Shown here: positions 35,741 to 46,537 of the stretch, in pieces
Layout of the letters: every line of letters starts with the position of its first letter
How positions within the stretch are numbered: position 1 is the first letter of the stretch
NCBI RefSeq assembly: GCF_002954715.1
Contig: NZ_MSCP01000001.1
Span: 132,836-196,835, forward strand
Source of the DNA: Aliivibrio sifiae
Lineage (GTDB): Bacteria > Pseudomonadota > Gammaproteobacteria > Enterobacterales > Vibrionaceae
Length of the DNA: 64,000 nucleotides
Direction: 5' to 3'
Notes under the pieces: generated by a model
What the model saw: only the letters and a program-made list of their open reading frames with translations
The model's database searches: none
What the model was told of the DNA's origin: nothing
Program-made: the position numbers and the translations under genes

Positions 35741-37360
35741 TTATTTAAAGTCTTTTGGCGCTAAAATCGTTGGACCTGATTCTTCTAGAGCTTCAGGGTA
35801 ATCTAGGGTGTAATGAAGACCACAACTTTCTTTACGCTCCATCGCACAACGAACCATCAATTCAGAGACGTCTAATAAATTACGTAATTCAATTAAGTTA
35901 TTAGATACACGGAAGTTACTGTAATAATCGTGTGTTTCTTGCTTCAATAATTGAATTCGGCGAAGTGCTCGCTCTAGACGCTTATCAGTACGAACGATGC
36001 CCATGTAATCCCACATAAATAGGCGTAATTCATGCCAGTTATGCTGAATTACTACTTCTTCATCCGAGCACTCAACTTGGCTTTCATCCCATGCTGGTAA
36101 CGATGGTGGTAGTTCTCGGTTTTCCATGTCTTTAATGATGTATTCGGCAGCAGACCACGCATAAACCACGCACTCTAATAATGAGTTTGACGCCAATCGA
36201 TTCGCACCGTGAAGCCCAGTATAACTGACTTCACCAATCGCAAATAAACCATCAATATCCGTTTGTCCTTGCTTATCAACCATAACGCCGCCACAGGTGT
36301 AATGGGCTGCTGGGACAATAGGTATTGGCTCTTTGGTCATATCAATACCGAATGAAAGCAGTTTTTCATTAATAGTAGGGAAGTGATGATGAATAAAGTC
36401 AACAGGCTTATGGCTGATGTCTAAATACATGCAGTCGGCACCTAAACGCTTCATCTCAAAATCGATAGCTCGAGCGACAACATCACGAGGAGCTAATTCA
36501 CCACGTTCATCAAAATCAGGCATAAAGCGAGTGCCATCAGGACGACGTAAATAAGCGCCTTCACCACGTAATGCTTCTGTCATTAGGAAGTTACGAGCGT
36601 CAGGGTGGAATAGGCAAGTTGGGTGGAACTGATTGAACTCCAAGTTCGCAACACGACAACCAGCACGCCAAGCCATCGCAATACCATCACCTGAAGAGAC
36701 GTCAGGATTAGAAGTATATTGATAAACTTTAGAGGCACCGCCAGTGGCTAAAATAACAAATTTAGCACGAACGGTTTCAACATGTTCTTCATCACGGTTC
36801 CAAATATAGGCACCAACGACTTTATCAGTGTCACCACCGATTTTATCTTCAGTGATTAAATCAAGCGCATTATGACGCTCGAAAATAGAAATGTTAGGGT
36901 GGTTAACAACATTATCTTGTAGCGAAGTTTGCATCGCTTTACCCGTTGCATCTGCTGCATGCAGAATGCGACGATGGCTATGACCACCTTCACGAGTTAA
37001 ATGAAATTTTGGATCTGAGATGTCGATTTCTTTTTCATCATCATGATCAAAAGGAACACCGCCATCGATTAACCATTGAACGCAATGTTTTGCATTTTCA
37101 GCAATAAAAGTAACAACGTCCTTATCGCAGATATGTGCGCCAGCGACGAGAGTATCATCGACATGAGATTCAACCGTATCACTTTCATCAAATACGGCAG
37201 CAATGCCCCCTTGAGCGTAATAGGTTGAGCCTTCATTACGAGGCCCCTTACTTAAAACGATCACCTTTCCATGTGGTGCGACTCTAAGTGCAAGTGAAAG
37301 ACCAGCAGCACCACTACCTATGACTAAAACGTCACAACTGTGTTCATTGGTTATGTTCAT
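35741..37360 (-). CDS. nadB: L-aspartate oxidase
   Basis: This 539-residue flavoenzyme oxidises aspartate to iminoaspartate, the first step of NAD synthesis, which NadA then uses. The FAD motif [10 protein letters not shown] (about 16-25), the H-x-x-G-G-x-x-H-x-R stretch with E-G-G-H-S-H-R-R-I, and the active-site region H-Y-T-C-G-G-V are present. Length matches E. coli NadB (540). nadB is divergent from rpoE, as in E. coli. Confidence 0.97.
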   Translation of the reverse strand: MNITNEHSCDVLVIGSGAAGLSLALRVAPHGKVIVLSKGPRNEGSTYYAQGGIAAVFDESDTVESHVDDTLVAGAHICDKDVVTFIAENAKHCVQWLIDGGVPFDHDDEKEIDISDPKFHLTREGGHSHRRILHAADATGKAMQTSLQDNVVNHPNISIFERHNALDLITEDKIGGDTDKVVGAYIWNRDEEHVETVRAKFVILATGGASKVYQYTSNPDVSSGDGIAMAWRAGCRVANLEFNQFHPTCLFHPDARNFLMTEALRGEGAYLRRPDGTRFMPDFDERGELAPRDVVARAIDFEMKRLGADCMYLDISHKPVDFIHHHFPTINEKLLSFGIDMTKEPIPIVPAAHYTCGGVMVDKQGQTDIDGLFAIGEVSYTGLHGANRLASNSLLECVVYAWSAAEYIIKDMENRELPPSLPAWDESQVECSDEEVVIQHNWHELRLFMWDYMGIVRTDKRLERALRRIQLLKQETHDYYSNFRVSNNLIELRNLLDVSELMVRCAMERKESCGLHYTLDYPEALEESGPTILAPKDFK

Positions 37361-37678
37361 ATATTCATCATTATCCTGTGATTATCCGAGTATTTTACCA
37401 GAATCTATGAGATTGCGTCATATTTTGAGGTGGAATCTTAAATATCAAGAATAAAAAATAGAAAAATAGACCATAAAAAACCGCATAGAAGTCTTAAAGT
37501 TAATCATGGAACTATTAAATTGATAAAAAAATGTAATAATAAAGGAACTTTCTAGATATTAGAAACTCATACATAGTGCTCAAGTTAATTGTGATATAGC
37601 TAAATTAAAGTTATTAGCTATTGCGTAATGTAAACTTAATGCGCATCTAAGAAGAATAACATGGGAGTACCCGCTCCA
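37361..37678. other. Divergent nadB / rpoE intergenic region
   Basis: This AT-rich 318-base region contains the sigma-E-type promoter at 37544-37571 driving rpoE. I see no equivalent of the E. coli rseD leader peptide that I can support and no other motif. Confidence 0.65.
37544..37571 (+). promoter_or_regulatory. Sigma-E dependent promoter of rpoE
   Basis: A -35 element ggaactt (37544-37550) is followed after 16 bases by tcata (37567-37571), close to the sigma-E pattern GGAACTT-N15/16-TCTGA/TCAAA. It lies about 108 bases upstream of the rpoE start, and fits the known autoregulation of this gene. Confidence 0.75.
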
Positions 37679-38257
37679 ATGAGTGAGCAGTTAACAGATC
37701 AAGTTTTAATTGAGCGTGTTCAGCGTGGTGATAAGCAAGCGTTTAATCATTTGGTGATTAAGTACCAAAACAAAGTATGTAACCTTGTTGCTCGTTACGT
37801 GAAAAATAGTGGTGATGTGCCTGATGTGGCGCAAGAGGCGTTTATTAAAGCGTATCGTGCGTTACCGACCTTTCGCGGGGACAGTGCATTTTACACTTGG
37901 TTGTATCGTATAGCAGTAAATACAGCTAAGAACTATCTTGTCGCCCAAGGACGTAGACCGCCAGCATCTGATGTAGATGCTGAAGAAGCCGAATATTATG
38001 ACGGCGATAGTGCATTAAAAGAAATCACTAACCCAGAGAATTTATCGTTGACGGAAGAATTACGACAAATCGTATTTTCGACAATTGATGGTTTACCTGA
38101 AGATTTAAAAACAGCAATTACGTTACGAGAACTAGAAGGTTTAAGTTATGAAGAAATTGCTGCTGTAATGGAGTGTCCGGTTGGTACGGTTCGTTCTCGT
38201 ATCTTCCGAGCTCGTGAAGTTGTTGAGAAAAAGATCCAACCGCTAGTACAGCGTTAA
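37679..38257 (+). CDS. rpoE: RNA polymerase sigma factor RpoE (sigma-E)
   Basis: This 192-residue ECF sigma factor directs the envelope stress response. Region 2 (D-V-A-Q-E-A-F-I-K-A-Y-R-A-L and F-Y-T-W-L-Y-R-I-A-V-N-T-A-K-N-Y-L) and region 4 (L-S-Y-E-E-I-A-A-V-M-E-C-P-V-G-T-V-R-S-R-I-F-R-A-R-E) are almost identical to E. coli. I start at ATG 37679 (M-S-E-Q-L-T-D-Q), which matches relatives and has gggag eleven bases upstream; an ATG six codons earlier is in frame. It heads rpoE-rseABC. Confidence 0.97.
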   Translation: MSEQLTDQVLIERVQRGDKQAFNHLVIKYQNKVCNLVARYVKNSGDVPDVAQEAFIKAYRALPTFRGDSAFYTWLYRIAVNTAKNYLVAQGRRPPASDVDAEEAEYYDGDSALKEITNPENLSLTEELRQIVFSTIDGLPEDLKTAITLRELEGLSYEEIAAVMECPVGTVRSRIFRAREVVEKKIQPLVQR

Positions 38258-38287
38258 TTATTTTCCAACGGTCAAACGGTGAAGACA

Positions 38288-38908
38288 ATGACTGATAAAG
38301 AACAAATTTCTGCGTTTATTGATAATGAAGAGATGGACAATGCGTTCATTGAATCGCTATCACAACCTGAAAATGCAGAAGCCTGGAAAAATTACCATTT
38401 AATTGGTGATGTCATGAGAGGGGATGCACCTGCTAGCAATGAATGGAATATTGCAGCAAATGTCGCACTTGCTCTTGAAGATGAACCGGTTCATCAAATG
38501 AATGATACTGTGACGGATTTTATGCCTTCACAACCAACACCTAGTGAAGCAAAGAAGACATTACCAAGCTGGATGACACAATTTAGTCAAGTAGCGATGG
38601 CCGCCTGTTTTTCTTTAGTTGTTATTGTTGGCGTTCAACAATACAACGGTGCTGATTCAGGAGTGATCCCTGCTACTAGTGGTGATATACAAGTTTTAGA
38701 TACGATTCCTTTTAGTGGAACGGCTGAACCTGTGAGCTTAACGCGAGATTCTTTAGTTAAGAAAACATCAACAGAAGCAGATGTGATGGAACAGCGTAAA
38801 CGTATCAATGCGATGCTGCAAGATTATGAATTGCAACTTCGTCTCAATGCTCACGACGGTTCAATTGATCGCAATCTATTAGAGACAAATACACTATTGG
38901 CAGAATAA
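38288..38908 (+). CDS. rseA: Anti-sigma-E factor RseA
   Basis: This 206-residue single-pass membrane protein holds sigma-E inactive until DegS and RseP cut it. The N-terminal cytoplasmic domain (E-Q-I-S-A-F-I-D-x-E, then W-K-N-Y-H-L-I-G-D-V-M-R-G-D) matches the sigma-binding domain. One membrane helix lies at about 96-113 (V-A-M-A-A-C-F-S-L-V-V-I-V-G-V). The periplasmic part is less conserved. I start at ATG 38288; a GTG nine bases upstream is in frame. It stops with a one-base overlap into rseB. Confidence 0.95.
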   Translation: MTDKEQISAFIDNEEMDNAFIESLSQPENAEAWKNYHLIGDVMRGDAPASNEWNIAANVALALEDEPVHQMNDTVTDFMPSQPTPSEAKKTLPSWMTQFSQVAMAACFSLVVIVGVQQYNGADSGVIPATSGDIQVLDTIPFSGTAEPVSLTRDSLVKKTSTEADVMEQRKRINAMLQDYELQLRLNAHDGSIDRNLLETNTLLAE

Positions 38909-39885
38909 TGAAACGTATCCTGATCAGCTTTATTGCCTTGGTCAGCTTTTTCCCAATATTAGCCTCAGCAGAAGATGCACCTTCTGCTGAGGCTTTGTTG
39001 CATCAAATGGGAGAGGCAAGCCACAAGTTAAATTATGAGCTTTCTTACATTCGAGTTAAGCAAAATAGCATAGACCCTTTTATGTATCGTCATTCCCATT
39101 CAGATAAAATGACACTTTCTCATCTTGTTTATTTAAGCGGTTCTATGAGAGAGGTCATTCGTCGAAATCAAGAGATAACGTATTTAGAACAAGGGAATAA
39201 ACCTTTTTCTATTCAATCAGAAACGATTGTTGCTCCTATCATTCCCCTGTTACATAAAGATGTTGTTGTACTGAAAAAGTATTATGACTTTGTCTCAATG
39301 GGTAGAGCTAGAGAGGCGGGTTCTCCTGCTCAGGTTGTTCGTATTGTTTCACGAGATGGCAATCGTTATTCTTACATTGTTTGGATTGATGAACGTAGTA
39401 AATTACCGCTACGAACTGATTTAGTGAGTCGTGAAGGTGATATTATTGAACAATATCGTGTGATTTCGTATACGGTGAATGAACAAATTGCAGATTTCAT
39501 GAAGCAACGTTTAGGTGATGCAGAATTACCTAAGGTATTGCCTCTTCCATCAGTGACAGAGGATCATGCAACGTGGAAAGTTAATTGGCTTCCTAATGGA
39601 TTTAAAGATGTTCATTTTAACCGCTATCGTTTAGCTATGAATCAACGCTCCGTTGAGAGCAACATGTATTCTGATGGTCTCTTTAATTTTTCTGTCTATA
39701 TCTCAGAGGCTGATAAATTAAGTAATAAAGAACAATCAATCCGTCAAGGTAGGCGTTCACTTTATAGCTATATCCAAGGCGATTATGAAATTAGTGTTGT
39801 TGGTGATATTCCACCTTTAACGGCAAAGCGTATTGCAGAGTCGGTGGTGTTTAATATGCCAACACTAAAAAGTGAGAGTAAGTAG
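38908..39885 (+). CDS. rseB: Sigma-E factor regulatory protein RseB
   Basis: This 325-residue periplasmic protein binds the periplasmic part of RseA and protects it from DegS until mislocalised outer-membrane protein or lipopolysaccharide signals arrive. A signal peptide is seen (cleavage probably after A-S-A, about residue 21). The MucB/RseB N-terminal lipoprotein-like fold (about 25-210) and smaller C-terminal domain (about 225-320) are of normal length (318 in E. coli). It overlaps the rseA stop by one base. Confidence 0.95.
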   Translation: MKRILISFIALVSFFPILASAEDAPSAEALLHQMGEASHKLNYELSYIRVKQNSIDPFMYRHSHSDKMTLSHLVYLSGSMREVIRRNQEITYLEQGNKPFSIQSETIVAPIIPLLHKDVVVLKKYYDFVSMGRAREAGSPAQVVRIVSRDGNRYSYIVWIDERSKLPLRTDLVSREGDIIEQYRVISYTVNEQIADFMKQRLGDAELPKVLPLPSVTEDHATWKVNWLPNGFKDVHFNRYRLAMNQRSVESNMYSDGLFNFSVYISEADKLSNKEQSIRQGRRSLYSYIQGDYEISVVGDIPPLTAKRIAESVVFNMPTLKSESK

Positions 39886-39890
39886 CACTT

Positions 39891-40376
39891 ATGATGACTG
39901 CATTAGCAACGGTACTTGATGTTCAAGGGGACATAGTTGTGGTTGGTTGCCAACAGAAAAGCAGCTGTAATCATTGCTCATCTAAAGATTCATGTGGGAC
40001 AGGCATTGTATCTAAGGTGCTTCCGGGAAAAGTTCATCACTGGGCTTTTCATACGGATAAGAAACTCACAATAGGACAAATGGTTGAAATTGGGTTGCCA
40101 GAAAAGAATTTACTGCAATCTGCCGCTATTGTTTATTTAGTACCTTTGTTTTTTCTTTTGTTTGGTGCGCTGTTCTCGGAGTGGTTAATTTCTCCATTAA
40201 TGGGCATTGGTGAAGTTACTACGATTATCATTGCTGGGCTTTCTGCATGGGGAGGGTATTTTTTCGCTAAACACCTTTCTCATCGTATTGAGCAGAACAC
40301 AGAACAACAAGTTAGCCTAGTCCGAGTCCTTGGTGAGTCGATTTCTGACACTATCTCAGTAAATGCTGCAGGATAA
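39891..40376 (+). CDS. rseC: SoxR-reducing / sigma-E regulatory protein RseC
   Basis: This 161-residue inner-membrane protein has an N-terminal cysteine cluster C20-x5-C26-x2-C29-x5-C35 able to bind an Fe-S cluster, then two membrane helices (about 77-97 and 103-125). RseC belongs to the Rsx/Rnf-linked SoxR-reducing proteins and is encoded in the rpoE operon, though its effect on sigma-E is small. It starts five bases after rseB and closes the operon. The first two codons are both ATG. Confidence 0.93.
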   Translation: MMTALATVLDVQGDIVVVGCQQKSSCNHCSSKDSCGTGIVSKVLPGKVHHWAFHTDKKLTIGQMVEIGLPEKNLLQSAAIVYLVPLFFLLFGALFSEWLISPLMGIGEVTTIIIAGLSAWGGYFFAKHLSHRIEQNTEQQVSLVRVLGESISDTISVNAAG

Positions 40377-40465
40377 GATAGCGACTTGCGATGAAATTGG
40401 GTAGAATCCCATTACTTGATCTCACGATCCAATCCCATTAACTAATTGAGTTTGTCACGTCATTC

Positions 40466-42259
40466 ATGAAGCATATTCGTAATTTTTCTATTATTGCCCA
40501 TATCGATCACGGTAAATCAACACTATCTGACCGCCTAATCCAAGTTTGTGGTGGCCTGTCAGACCGTGAAATGGCCGCACAAGTTCTTGATTCAATGGAT
40601 CTAGAACGTGAACGTGGTATTACTATTAAAGCCCAGAGTGTAACTCTAGACTATACGGCAAAAGATGGTGAAACCTATCAACTAAACTTCATCGATACTC
40701 CAGGGCACGTTGACTTCTCATACGAAGTATCGCGTTCACTTGCTGCTTGTGAAGGCGCATTATTGGTAGTCGATGCAGGTCAAGGCGTTGAAGCTCAAAC
40801 GCTAGCAAACTGTTATACAGCAATCGAAATGGACCTAGAAGTAGTGCCAATCTTAAATAAGATTGACTTACCTGCTGCTGATCCGGAGCGTGTTGCAGAA
40901 GAAATTGAAGAAATCGTTGGTATTGACGCGATGGAAGCAACGCGTTGTTCTGCAAAAACAGGTTTAGGTGTTGATGAAGTTCTTGAAACTATCGTTAAAT
41001 CAATTCCAGCACCAGAAGGTGATCCTGAAGGCCCAACACAAGCACTAATTATTGACTCATGGTTTGATAACTACTTAGGTGTTGTATCTTTGGTTCGAGT
41101 TAAACATGGCTCACTAAAGAAAAATGACAAAATCAAAGTAATGAGTACAGGCCAAGTTTGGGGTATTGACCGCATTGGTATCTTTACACCAAAACAAATT
41201 GATACTGATGGATTAAATACCGGCGAAGTTGGCTGGGTTGTTTGTGGTATTAAAGACATTCTAGGTGCACCTGTAGGTGATACGCTAACACACGCTAAAG
41301 GTGGTTGTGAAGAGCGTCTACCTGGCTTTAAAAAAGTTAAACCACAAGTATATGCGGGTTTATTCCCTGTATCTTCTGATGATTATGAAAACTTCCGTGA
41401 TGCATTAGGCAAATTAAGTCTTAATGATGCATCACTTTTCTATGAACCAGAAAGCTCAGCTGCACTTGGTTTTGGTTTCCGTTGTGGCTTCCTTGGAATG
41501 CTTCACATGGAGATTATCCAAGAGCGTTTAGAGCGTGAATACGATCTGGATCTAATCACAACAGCACCAACGGTTGTTTATGAAGTTGTTTTGAATAATG
41601 GTGATTTACTGTACGTAGATAGTCCATCAAAATTACCTGCAGTAAACGACTTAGAAGAAATTCGTGAACCTATTGCTCGTTGTAATATCTTAGTTCCAGC
41701 GGAATACCTAGGTAATGTAATTACATTATGTGTTGAAAAACGTGGTATTCAAGTCGATATGGTATATCACGGAAACCAAGTTGCGCTAACCTATGATGTT
41801 CCTATGTCAGAAGTGGTTTTAGATTTCTTTGATCGCTTGAAGTCAACTTCTCGTGGCTATGCATCACTTGATTATAACTTCCAACGTTATGAAGTATCTA
41901 ACATGGTACGCGTAGATGTATTAATCAATGGTGATAGAGTTGACGCATTAGCGATCATTACTCACCATGAAAATGCACAAAGCCGTGGTCGTTTATTGGT
42001 TGAGAAGATGAAAGAATTCATCCCTCGTCAAATGTTTGATATTGCTATTCAAGCAGCGATTGGTGCTCACATTATTGCACGTTCGACAGTTAAGCAATTA
42101 CGTAAAAACGTAATCGCAAAATGTTACGGTGGCGATATCAGCCGTAAGAAGAAACTGCTGAAGAAGCAAAAAGAAGGTAAGAAACGTATGAAGCAGATTG
42201 GTAATGTTGAATTACCTCAAGAAGCTTTCCTTGCGATTCTTCATGTAGGTAAAGATTAA
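40466..42259 (+). CDS. lepA: Elongation factor 4 (LepA)
   Basis: This 597-residue GTPase works on the ribosome (back-translocation or a role in 30S assembly). The G1 motif A-H-I-D-H-G-K-S-T lies at 11-19, G3 D-T-P-G-H-V-D near 77, and G4 N-K-I-D near 131. The LepA-specific C-terminal domain with K[16 protein letters not shown] is present. The start matches the E. coli N terminus but has no Shine-Dalgarno. The leader has a repeated ten-base word aatcccatta (40405-40414 and 40431-40440). Confidence 0.97.
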   Translation: MKHIRNFSIIAHIDHGKSTLSDRLIQVCGGLSDREMAAQVLDSMDLERERGITIKAQSVTLDYTAKDGETYQLNFIDTPGHVDFSYEVSRSLAACEGALLVVDAGQGVEAQTLANCYTAIEMDLEVVPILNKIDLPAADPERVAEEIEEIVGIDAMEATRCSAKTGLGVDEVLETIVKSIPAPEGDPEGPTQALIIDSWFDNYLGVVSLVRVKHGSLKKNDKIKVMSTGQVWGIDRIGIFTPKQIDTDGLNTGEVGWVVCGIKDILGAPVGDTLTHAKGGCEERLPGFKKVKPQVYAGLFPVSSDDYENFRDALGKLSLNDASLFYEPESSAALGFGFRCGFLGMLHMEIIQERLEREYDLDLITTAPTVVYEVVLNNGDLLYVDSPSKLPAVNDLEEIREPIARCNILVPAEYLGNVITLCVEKRGIQVDMVYHGNQVALTYDVPMSEVVLDFFDRLKSTSRGYASLDYNFQRYEVSNMVRVDVLINGDRVDALAIITHHENAQSRGRLLVEKMKEFIPRQMFDIAIQAAIGAHIIARSTVKQLRKNVIAKCYGGDISRKKKLLKKQKEGKKRMKQIGNVELPQEAFLAILHVGKD

Positions 42260-42311
42260 TTTACGACACCTGATGCTTCAGAGTGAAGTAAACTAAGCTT
42301 TATTACAACTC

Positions 42312-42350
42312 AAAGAAAGCGATGATCAATGGTCTTCGCTTTCTTTGTTA
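42312..42350 (+). terminator. Hairpin between lepA and lepB
   Basis: The inverted repeat aaagaaagcga / tcgctttcttt (eleven pairs, thirteen-base loop) is followed by a weak T-rich tract, so it may be a partial terminator that lowers lepB relative to lepA, or an RNA stability element. Confidence 0.5.
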
Positions 42351-42377
42351 TTGCAACACTTAACTTAAGGGAATGAA

Positions 42378-43280
42378 ATGGCTAACACTTTTTCACTGAT
42401 TTTAGTTCTTGTAACTCTATTTACTGGCGTTATTTGGGCTATTGATAAATTCGTATTGGCACCAAAGCGCAAACAAAAGATTGCAGCAGCAAGTGTGCAA
42501 GCGGATGGACAAGTTGATGAAGCAACACTTGCAAAAGTTGCCCAACAACCTGCGTGGATAGAGCAATCTGTTTCTATTTTTCCAGTGATTGGCCTTGTTT
42601 TAGTGTTGCGCTCATTTATTTATGAGCCGTTCCAGATCCCATCCGGTTCGATGATGCCGACGCTTTTAGTCGGTGATTTTATCTTGGTCGAAAAATTCTC
42701 TTATGGAATTAAAGACCCTGTTTGGCGAACACAACTTGTGGAAGTAGGAAAACCTGAGCGTGGTGATGTTGTTGTCTTTAAATATCCACCTCAACCAAAT
42801 ATCGACTATATTAAACGTGTAGTAGGTGAGCCAGGTGATACTGTTATCTATAGCTCTTCAAAGCAGTTGTGTATCAAACCAAAGGGTGAAAGCAAGTGTA
42901 ATATCATCCCGTTAACGAACATGAAAGACAGTGAATTTATGCAAGATCGCACTAACTTAGTTCAATATACTGAACAGTTAGCAAAAGATACAACGCATAA
43001 TATTTTGGTTAATCCAATGAGATCTGATCGTGTATCTATGTACCAACCACGACCAGGTTACAACGAATGGGTTGTTCCAGAAGGAAACTACTTTGTAATG
43101 GGCGATAATCGTGACAATAGTGCCGACAGTCGTTATTGGGGTTTTGTGCCTGAAGCGAACTTAGTGGGTAAAGCGGTCGGGATCTGGATCAGCTTTGAAT
43201 TTGAACGTGGTAGCGATAGCGTGCTGCCTTCCTTTATTCCTACTGGTGTGCGTTTTAACCGCATCGGTGGCATAGACTGA
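42378..43280 (+). CDS. lepB: Signal peptidase I
   Basis: This 300-residue inner-membrane serine protease removes signal peptides from exported proteins. Two membrane helices lie at about 5-22 and 64-79. The catalytic serine is S91 in P-S-G-S-M-M-P-T-L and the general-base lysine is K146 in Y-I-K-R-V-V-G-E-P-G-D. The box E motif G-D-N-R-D-N-S-A-D-S-R-Y-W-G is complete. A ribosome binding site (aaggga) precedes the ATG. It is followed by rnc after ten bases. Confidence 0.97.
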   Translation: MANTFSLILVLVTLFTGVIWAIDKFVLAPKRKQKIAAASVQADGQVDEATLAKVAQQPAWIEQSVSIFPVIGLVLVLRSFIYEPFQIPSGSMMPTLLVGDFILVEKFSYGIKDPVWRTQLVEVGKPERGDVVVFKYPPQPNIDYIKRVVGEPGDTVIYSSSKQLCIKPKGESKCNIIPLTNMKDSEFMQDRTNLVQYTEQLAKDTTHNILVNPMRSDRVSMYQPRPGYNEWVVPEGNYFVMGDNRDNSADSRYWGFVPEANLVGKAVGIWISFEFERGSDSVLPSFIPTGVRFNRIGGID

Positions 43281-43290
43281 TTGAACTAAT

Positions 43291-43962
43291 ATGAATTCTC
43301 CACTACAACGCCTAGAAAAGAAAATAGGCTATCAATTTAATGATGAAAATTTTCTAAAATTAGCACTGACACACCGCAGTGCTAATGGAACTCACAATGA
43401 ACGCTTAGAGTTTCTTGGTGATTCAATTTTGAGCTTTGTTGTTGCTGATGAACTTTACCACCGATTCCCTAAAGTGGATGAAGGTGATATGAGTCGTATG
43501 CGTGCAACCTTAGTTCGTGGCCATACATTGGCAGAATTAGGTCGTGAGTTTCAACTGGGTGACTACCTATTTTTAGGTCCTGGTGAATTGAAAAGTGGTG
43601 GTTTCCGCCGTGATTCAATTTTAGCAGATGCCGTTGAAGCCATTATTGGTGCGATTTATTTAGACAGTGACACTGAAGTAATTCGTGGAATTATTTTAGC
43701 ATGGTACAAAACACGTCTTGACTCTATTGAACCAGGTGTATCTCAAAAAGACCCTAAAACACGTCTTCAAGAATACCTGCAAGGTCGTCGCAAACCATTA
43801 CCAACGTACACAGTAACAAAAATTAAAGGTGAGGCTCATAATCAAGAGTTCACTATTGAATGTATCGTAGCAGGCTTGGATGAGCCTGTTATCGGCAAAG
43901 GAAGCAGCCGCCGCAAGGCAGAACAGTCGGCTGCCGACATAGCATTAGGACAACTAAACTAA
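43291..43962 (+). CDS. rnc: Ribonuclease III
   Basis: This 223-residue endonuclease cuts double-stranded RNA in rRNA precursors and many mRNAs. The catalytic signature [11 protein letters not shown] is at 37-47 with the metal-binding acids, and the second site [11 protein letters not shown] near 114. The C-terminal double-stranded RNA-binding domain runs from about 155 to 223. In E. coli the rnc-era mRNA is cut by RNase III itself. The stop overlaps the era start (TAATG). Confidence 0.97.
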   Translation: MNSPLQRLEKKIGYQFNDENFLKLALTHRSANGTHNERLEFLGDSILSFVVADELYHRFPKVDEGDMSRMRATLVRGHTLAELGREFQLGDYLFLGPGELKSGGFRRDSILADAVEAIIGAIYLDSDTEVIRGIILAWYKTRLDSIEPGVSQKDPKTRLQEYLQGRRKPLPTYTVTKIKGEAHNQEFTIECIVAGLDEPVIGKGSSRRKAEQSAADIALGQLN

Positions 43963-44927
43963 TGTCAGATGACAAAGAATTTGATCTAGATGCGTACTTC
44001 GCATCAGAAGAAAAAACAGAAACAAGTGATAACCAGCACTGTGGCTTTATCGCTATTGTTGGCCGTCCAAACGTGGGTAAATCAACACTTCTTAACCAAA
44101 TTTTAGGTCAGAAGATTTCGATTACATCACGTAAACCTCAAACGACTCGTCACCGTATTATGGGTGTTGATACCGATGGGGATTTCCAAGCAATTTACGT
44201 GGATACTCCGGGTCTTCATATCGAAGAAAAACGTGCGATTAACCGTTTAATGAACAGAGCAGCAAACTCATCCCTGAGCGATGTTAACTTGGTATTATTC
44301 TTGGTTGATGGTACACATTGGACTCCAGATGATGAGATGGTATTGAACAAGCTAAGAAAAGCAGAGTTCCCTACGGTTTTATTAGTAAACAAAGTGGATA
44401 ACGTTAAAGATAAAAATGACGTTATGCAGCATCTTCAAACGATGACTGAAAAGATGGACTTTGTTGATGTTGTGCCAATTTCTGCAAAATCAGGTTCAAA
44501 CGTTGATTTTGTACAAAAATTAGTTCGTCAGCATTTACCAAAAGCGGTACATCATTTCCCTGAAGAGTATGTGACTGACCGTTCTCAACGTTTTATGGCT
44601 TCTGAAATTATTCGTGAAAAGCTAATGCGCTTTACGGGTGAAGAGCTACCATATTCAGTAACTGTTGAGATCGAACGTTTTGATTACAATCCTAAAATGG
44701 ATGGCTTTCATATTAATGGTCTAATTCTTGTTGAGCGTCTTGGTCAGAAGAAAATGGTTGTAGGTAAGAATGGCGAGAAGATCAAAGTGATTGGTCGTGA
44801 AGCTCGTATTGATATGGAAGAATTATTTGACCGCAAAGTGTATTTAGAGCTTTGGGTTAAAGTTAAATCGGGTTGGGCTGATGATGAGCGAGCACTTCGT
44901 TCTCTAGGCTACATCGACGATTTGTAA
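43962..44927 (+). CDS. era: GTPase Era
   Basis: This 321-residue GTPase binds the 3' end of 16S rRNA and helps 30S assembly. The G1 motif G-R-P-N-V-G-K-S lies at 34-41, G3 D-T-P-G-L near 85, and G4 N-K-V-D near 146. The C-terminal KH domain contains the [10 protein letters not shown] motif. It has an acidic N-terminal extension of about 20 residues compared with E. coli Era. The start overlaps the rnc stop by one base. A strong terminator follows, separating it from recO. Confidence 0.97.
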   Translation: MSDDKEFDLDAYFASEEKTETSDNQHCGFIAIVGRPNVGKSTLLNQILGQKISITSRKPQTTRHRIMGVDTDGDFQAIYVDTPGLHIEEKRAINRLMNRAANSSLSDVNLVLFLVDGTHWTPDDEMVLNKLRKAEFPTVLLVNKVDNVKDKNDVMQHLQTMTEKMDFVDVVPISAKSGSNVDFVQKLVRQHLPKAVHHFPEEYVTDRSQRFMASEIIREKLMRFTGEELPYSVTVEIERFDYNPKMDGFHINGLILVERLGQKKMVVGKNGEKIKVIGREARIDMEELFDRKVYLELWVKVKSGWADDERALRSLGYIDDL

Positions 44928-44956
44928 TTTCTAGAAACTATAAGAGCTAGAGTAGG

Positions 44957-45003
44957 ATCCCGAATAACTTAATTACATTATTTTAAGTTGTTTGGGATTT
45001 TTT
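44957..45003 (+). terminator. Terminator between era and recO
   Basis: A fourteen-pair stem (44957-44970 with 44985-44998, including G-U pairs) is followed by six T residues. It ends the lepB-rnc-era unit. Confidence 0.85.
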
Positions 45004-45092
45004 GTTATAAAAGAGAGCAGCTTATAGTATTTAGGAACCAAGCTTTATTGTCAGCGAAGCGTATAGTTAATAATTTTATATAGGTAAAAAAC

Positions 45093-45809
45093 GTGGAAGA
45101 AGGCTTACAACGCTGTTTTGTCCTACACCGTAGACCGTATAGTGAAAGCAGTCTAATTTTAGATGTGTTTAGCGAAGAGTATGGTCGTTTATCTATTATC
45201 TCCAAAGGGGCGCGAAGTAAACGCTCTAACCTCAAAGGCGTACTGCAAGCATTTACTCCACTATTAATGAAATGGTCAGGTAAAGGCTCTATGCGAACAT
45301 TGCGTCAAGCTGAAAGCATCAGTTTAGCAATTCCATTAACGGGAATAAATTTATACTCAGCGATGTATATCAACGAACTCGTTGTGCGTGTCATTGAGCA
45401 AGAAACGCCGTATCCGGCTCTTTTTCTTGATTACCTCACCGCCTTAACTGAGTTAGCACAAACTAAAAATCCAGAACCTGCTTTGCGACGCTTTGAGCTA
45501 GCTTTGTTATCTTCAATGGGTTATGGCGTAGATTTTTTACATTGTGCAGGTAGTGGTGAAATGGTTTCCCCTGAGATGACATATCGTTATCGAGAGCAGA
45601 AAGGTTTTATGGCGTCCATTCGACATGACCCATTAATGAGCTTTAAAGGGAATGAATTAATAGCGATTAGTGAACGTCGATTTGTTACCCCTGAGCAATT
45701 AAAAGCAGCAAAACGCTTTACACGCATAGCCTTAAAGCCGTATCTTGGCGGAAAGCCCCTCAAAAGTAGGGAGCTATTTCTTCCAAGAACAAGGAGTATT
45801 CTAAAATGA
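45093..45809 (+). CDS. recO: DNA repair protein RecO
   Basis: This 238-residue protein works with RecR to load RecA onto single-stranded DNA coated by SSB. The N-terminal OB-fold ([19 protein letters not shown]) and the C-terminal helical domain with L-L-S-S-M-G-Y-G match the family. The start is GTG with aggta upstream; there is a gap of 165 bases and a terminator after era, so it probably has its own promoter, unlike the usual rnc-era-recO operon. It overlaps pdxJ by four bases. Confidence 0.95.
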   Translation: MEEGLQRCFVLHRRPYSESSLILDVFSEEYGRLSIISKGARSKRSNLKGVLQAFTPLLMKWSGKGSMRTLRQAESISLAIPLTGINLYSAMYINELVVRVIEQETPYPALFLDYLTALTELAQTKNPEPALRRFELALLSSMGYGVDFLHCAGSGEMVSPEMTYRYREQKGFMASIRHDPLMSFKGNELIAISERRFVTPEQLKAAKRFTRIALKPYLGGKPLKSRELFLPRTRSILK

Positions 45810-46537
45810 GTTCAATTTTACTTGGCGTTAATATCGATCACGTAGCAACCCTTCGAAATGCGCGAGGTACTAAATATCCAGATCCTGTACATGCAGCTGA
45901 GATTGCAGAGCGTGCTGGTGCTGCCGGTATTACGATTCACTTACGTGAAGATCGTCGTCATATAAAAGATCGTGATGTACGTATTTTACGAGAAACGCTG
46001 CAGACACGAATGAATTTAGAAATGGCAGTGACGGATGAAATGATCGCTATTGCATTAGAAACACAACCTGAATTTGTTTGTCTTGTGCCTGAAAAACGTG
46101 AAGAGTTAACTACTGAAGGTGGTCTAAACGTCGTTGGTCAACTTGATAGAGTGAAAGCGGCGACTCAAACGCTATCAGATGCAGGAATTAAAGTATCTCT
46201 GTTTATTGATGCTGATAATAAGCAAATAGATGCTGCTGTTGCTTGTGGCGCGCCATTTATTGAGCTTCATACCGGTGCGTATGCTGATGCAGAAACAGAG
46301 GACGTGTTGCAAGATGAATTGAAAAAAATTGCGGCAGGGGCAAGCTATGCAGCAAGCAAAGGCCTTATTGTTAATGCTGGTCATGGTTTGACATATCATA
46401 ATGTTGAAGCTATTGCAGCATTGCCAGAAATCTATGAACTGAACATTGGTCACTCTATTATGGGTAGGGCTGTATTTGATGGTTTAGATAAAGCGGTCGC
46501 AGATATGCATAAAATTATGCTAAGTGCTCGTAAGTAA
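45806..46537 (+). CDS. pdxJ: Pyridoxine 5'-phosphate synthase
   Basis: This 243-residue enzyme condenses 3-amino-2-oxopropyl phosphate with deoxyxylulose 5-phosphate in vitamin B6 synthesis. The family motifs [26 protein letters not shown] and [12 protein letters not shown] are present. The length equals that of E. coli PdxJ. A strong aaggag ribosome binding site lies inside the end of recO, and the stop overlaps the acpS start. Confidence 0.97.
   Translation: MSSILLGVNIDHVATLRNARGTKYPDPVHAAEIAERAGAAGITIHLREDRRHIKDRDVRILRETLQTRMNLEMAVTDEMIAIALETQPEFVCLVPEKREELTTEGGLNVVGQLDRVKAATQTLSDAGIKVSLFIDADNKQIDAAVACGAPFIELHTGAYADAETEDVLQDELKKIAAGASYAASKGLIVNAGHGLTYHNVEAIAALPEIYELNIGHSIMGRAVFDGLDKAVADMHKIMLSARK

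Noticed and set aside
40405-40440. Repeated word aatcccatta in the lepA leader as a regulatory site
   Set aside because: Only two copies of ten bases, no stable structure and no known regulator; it could be chance.
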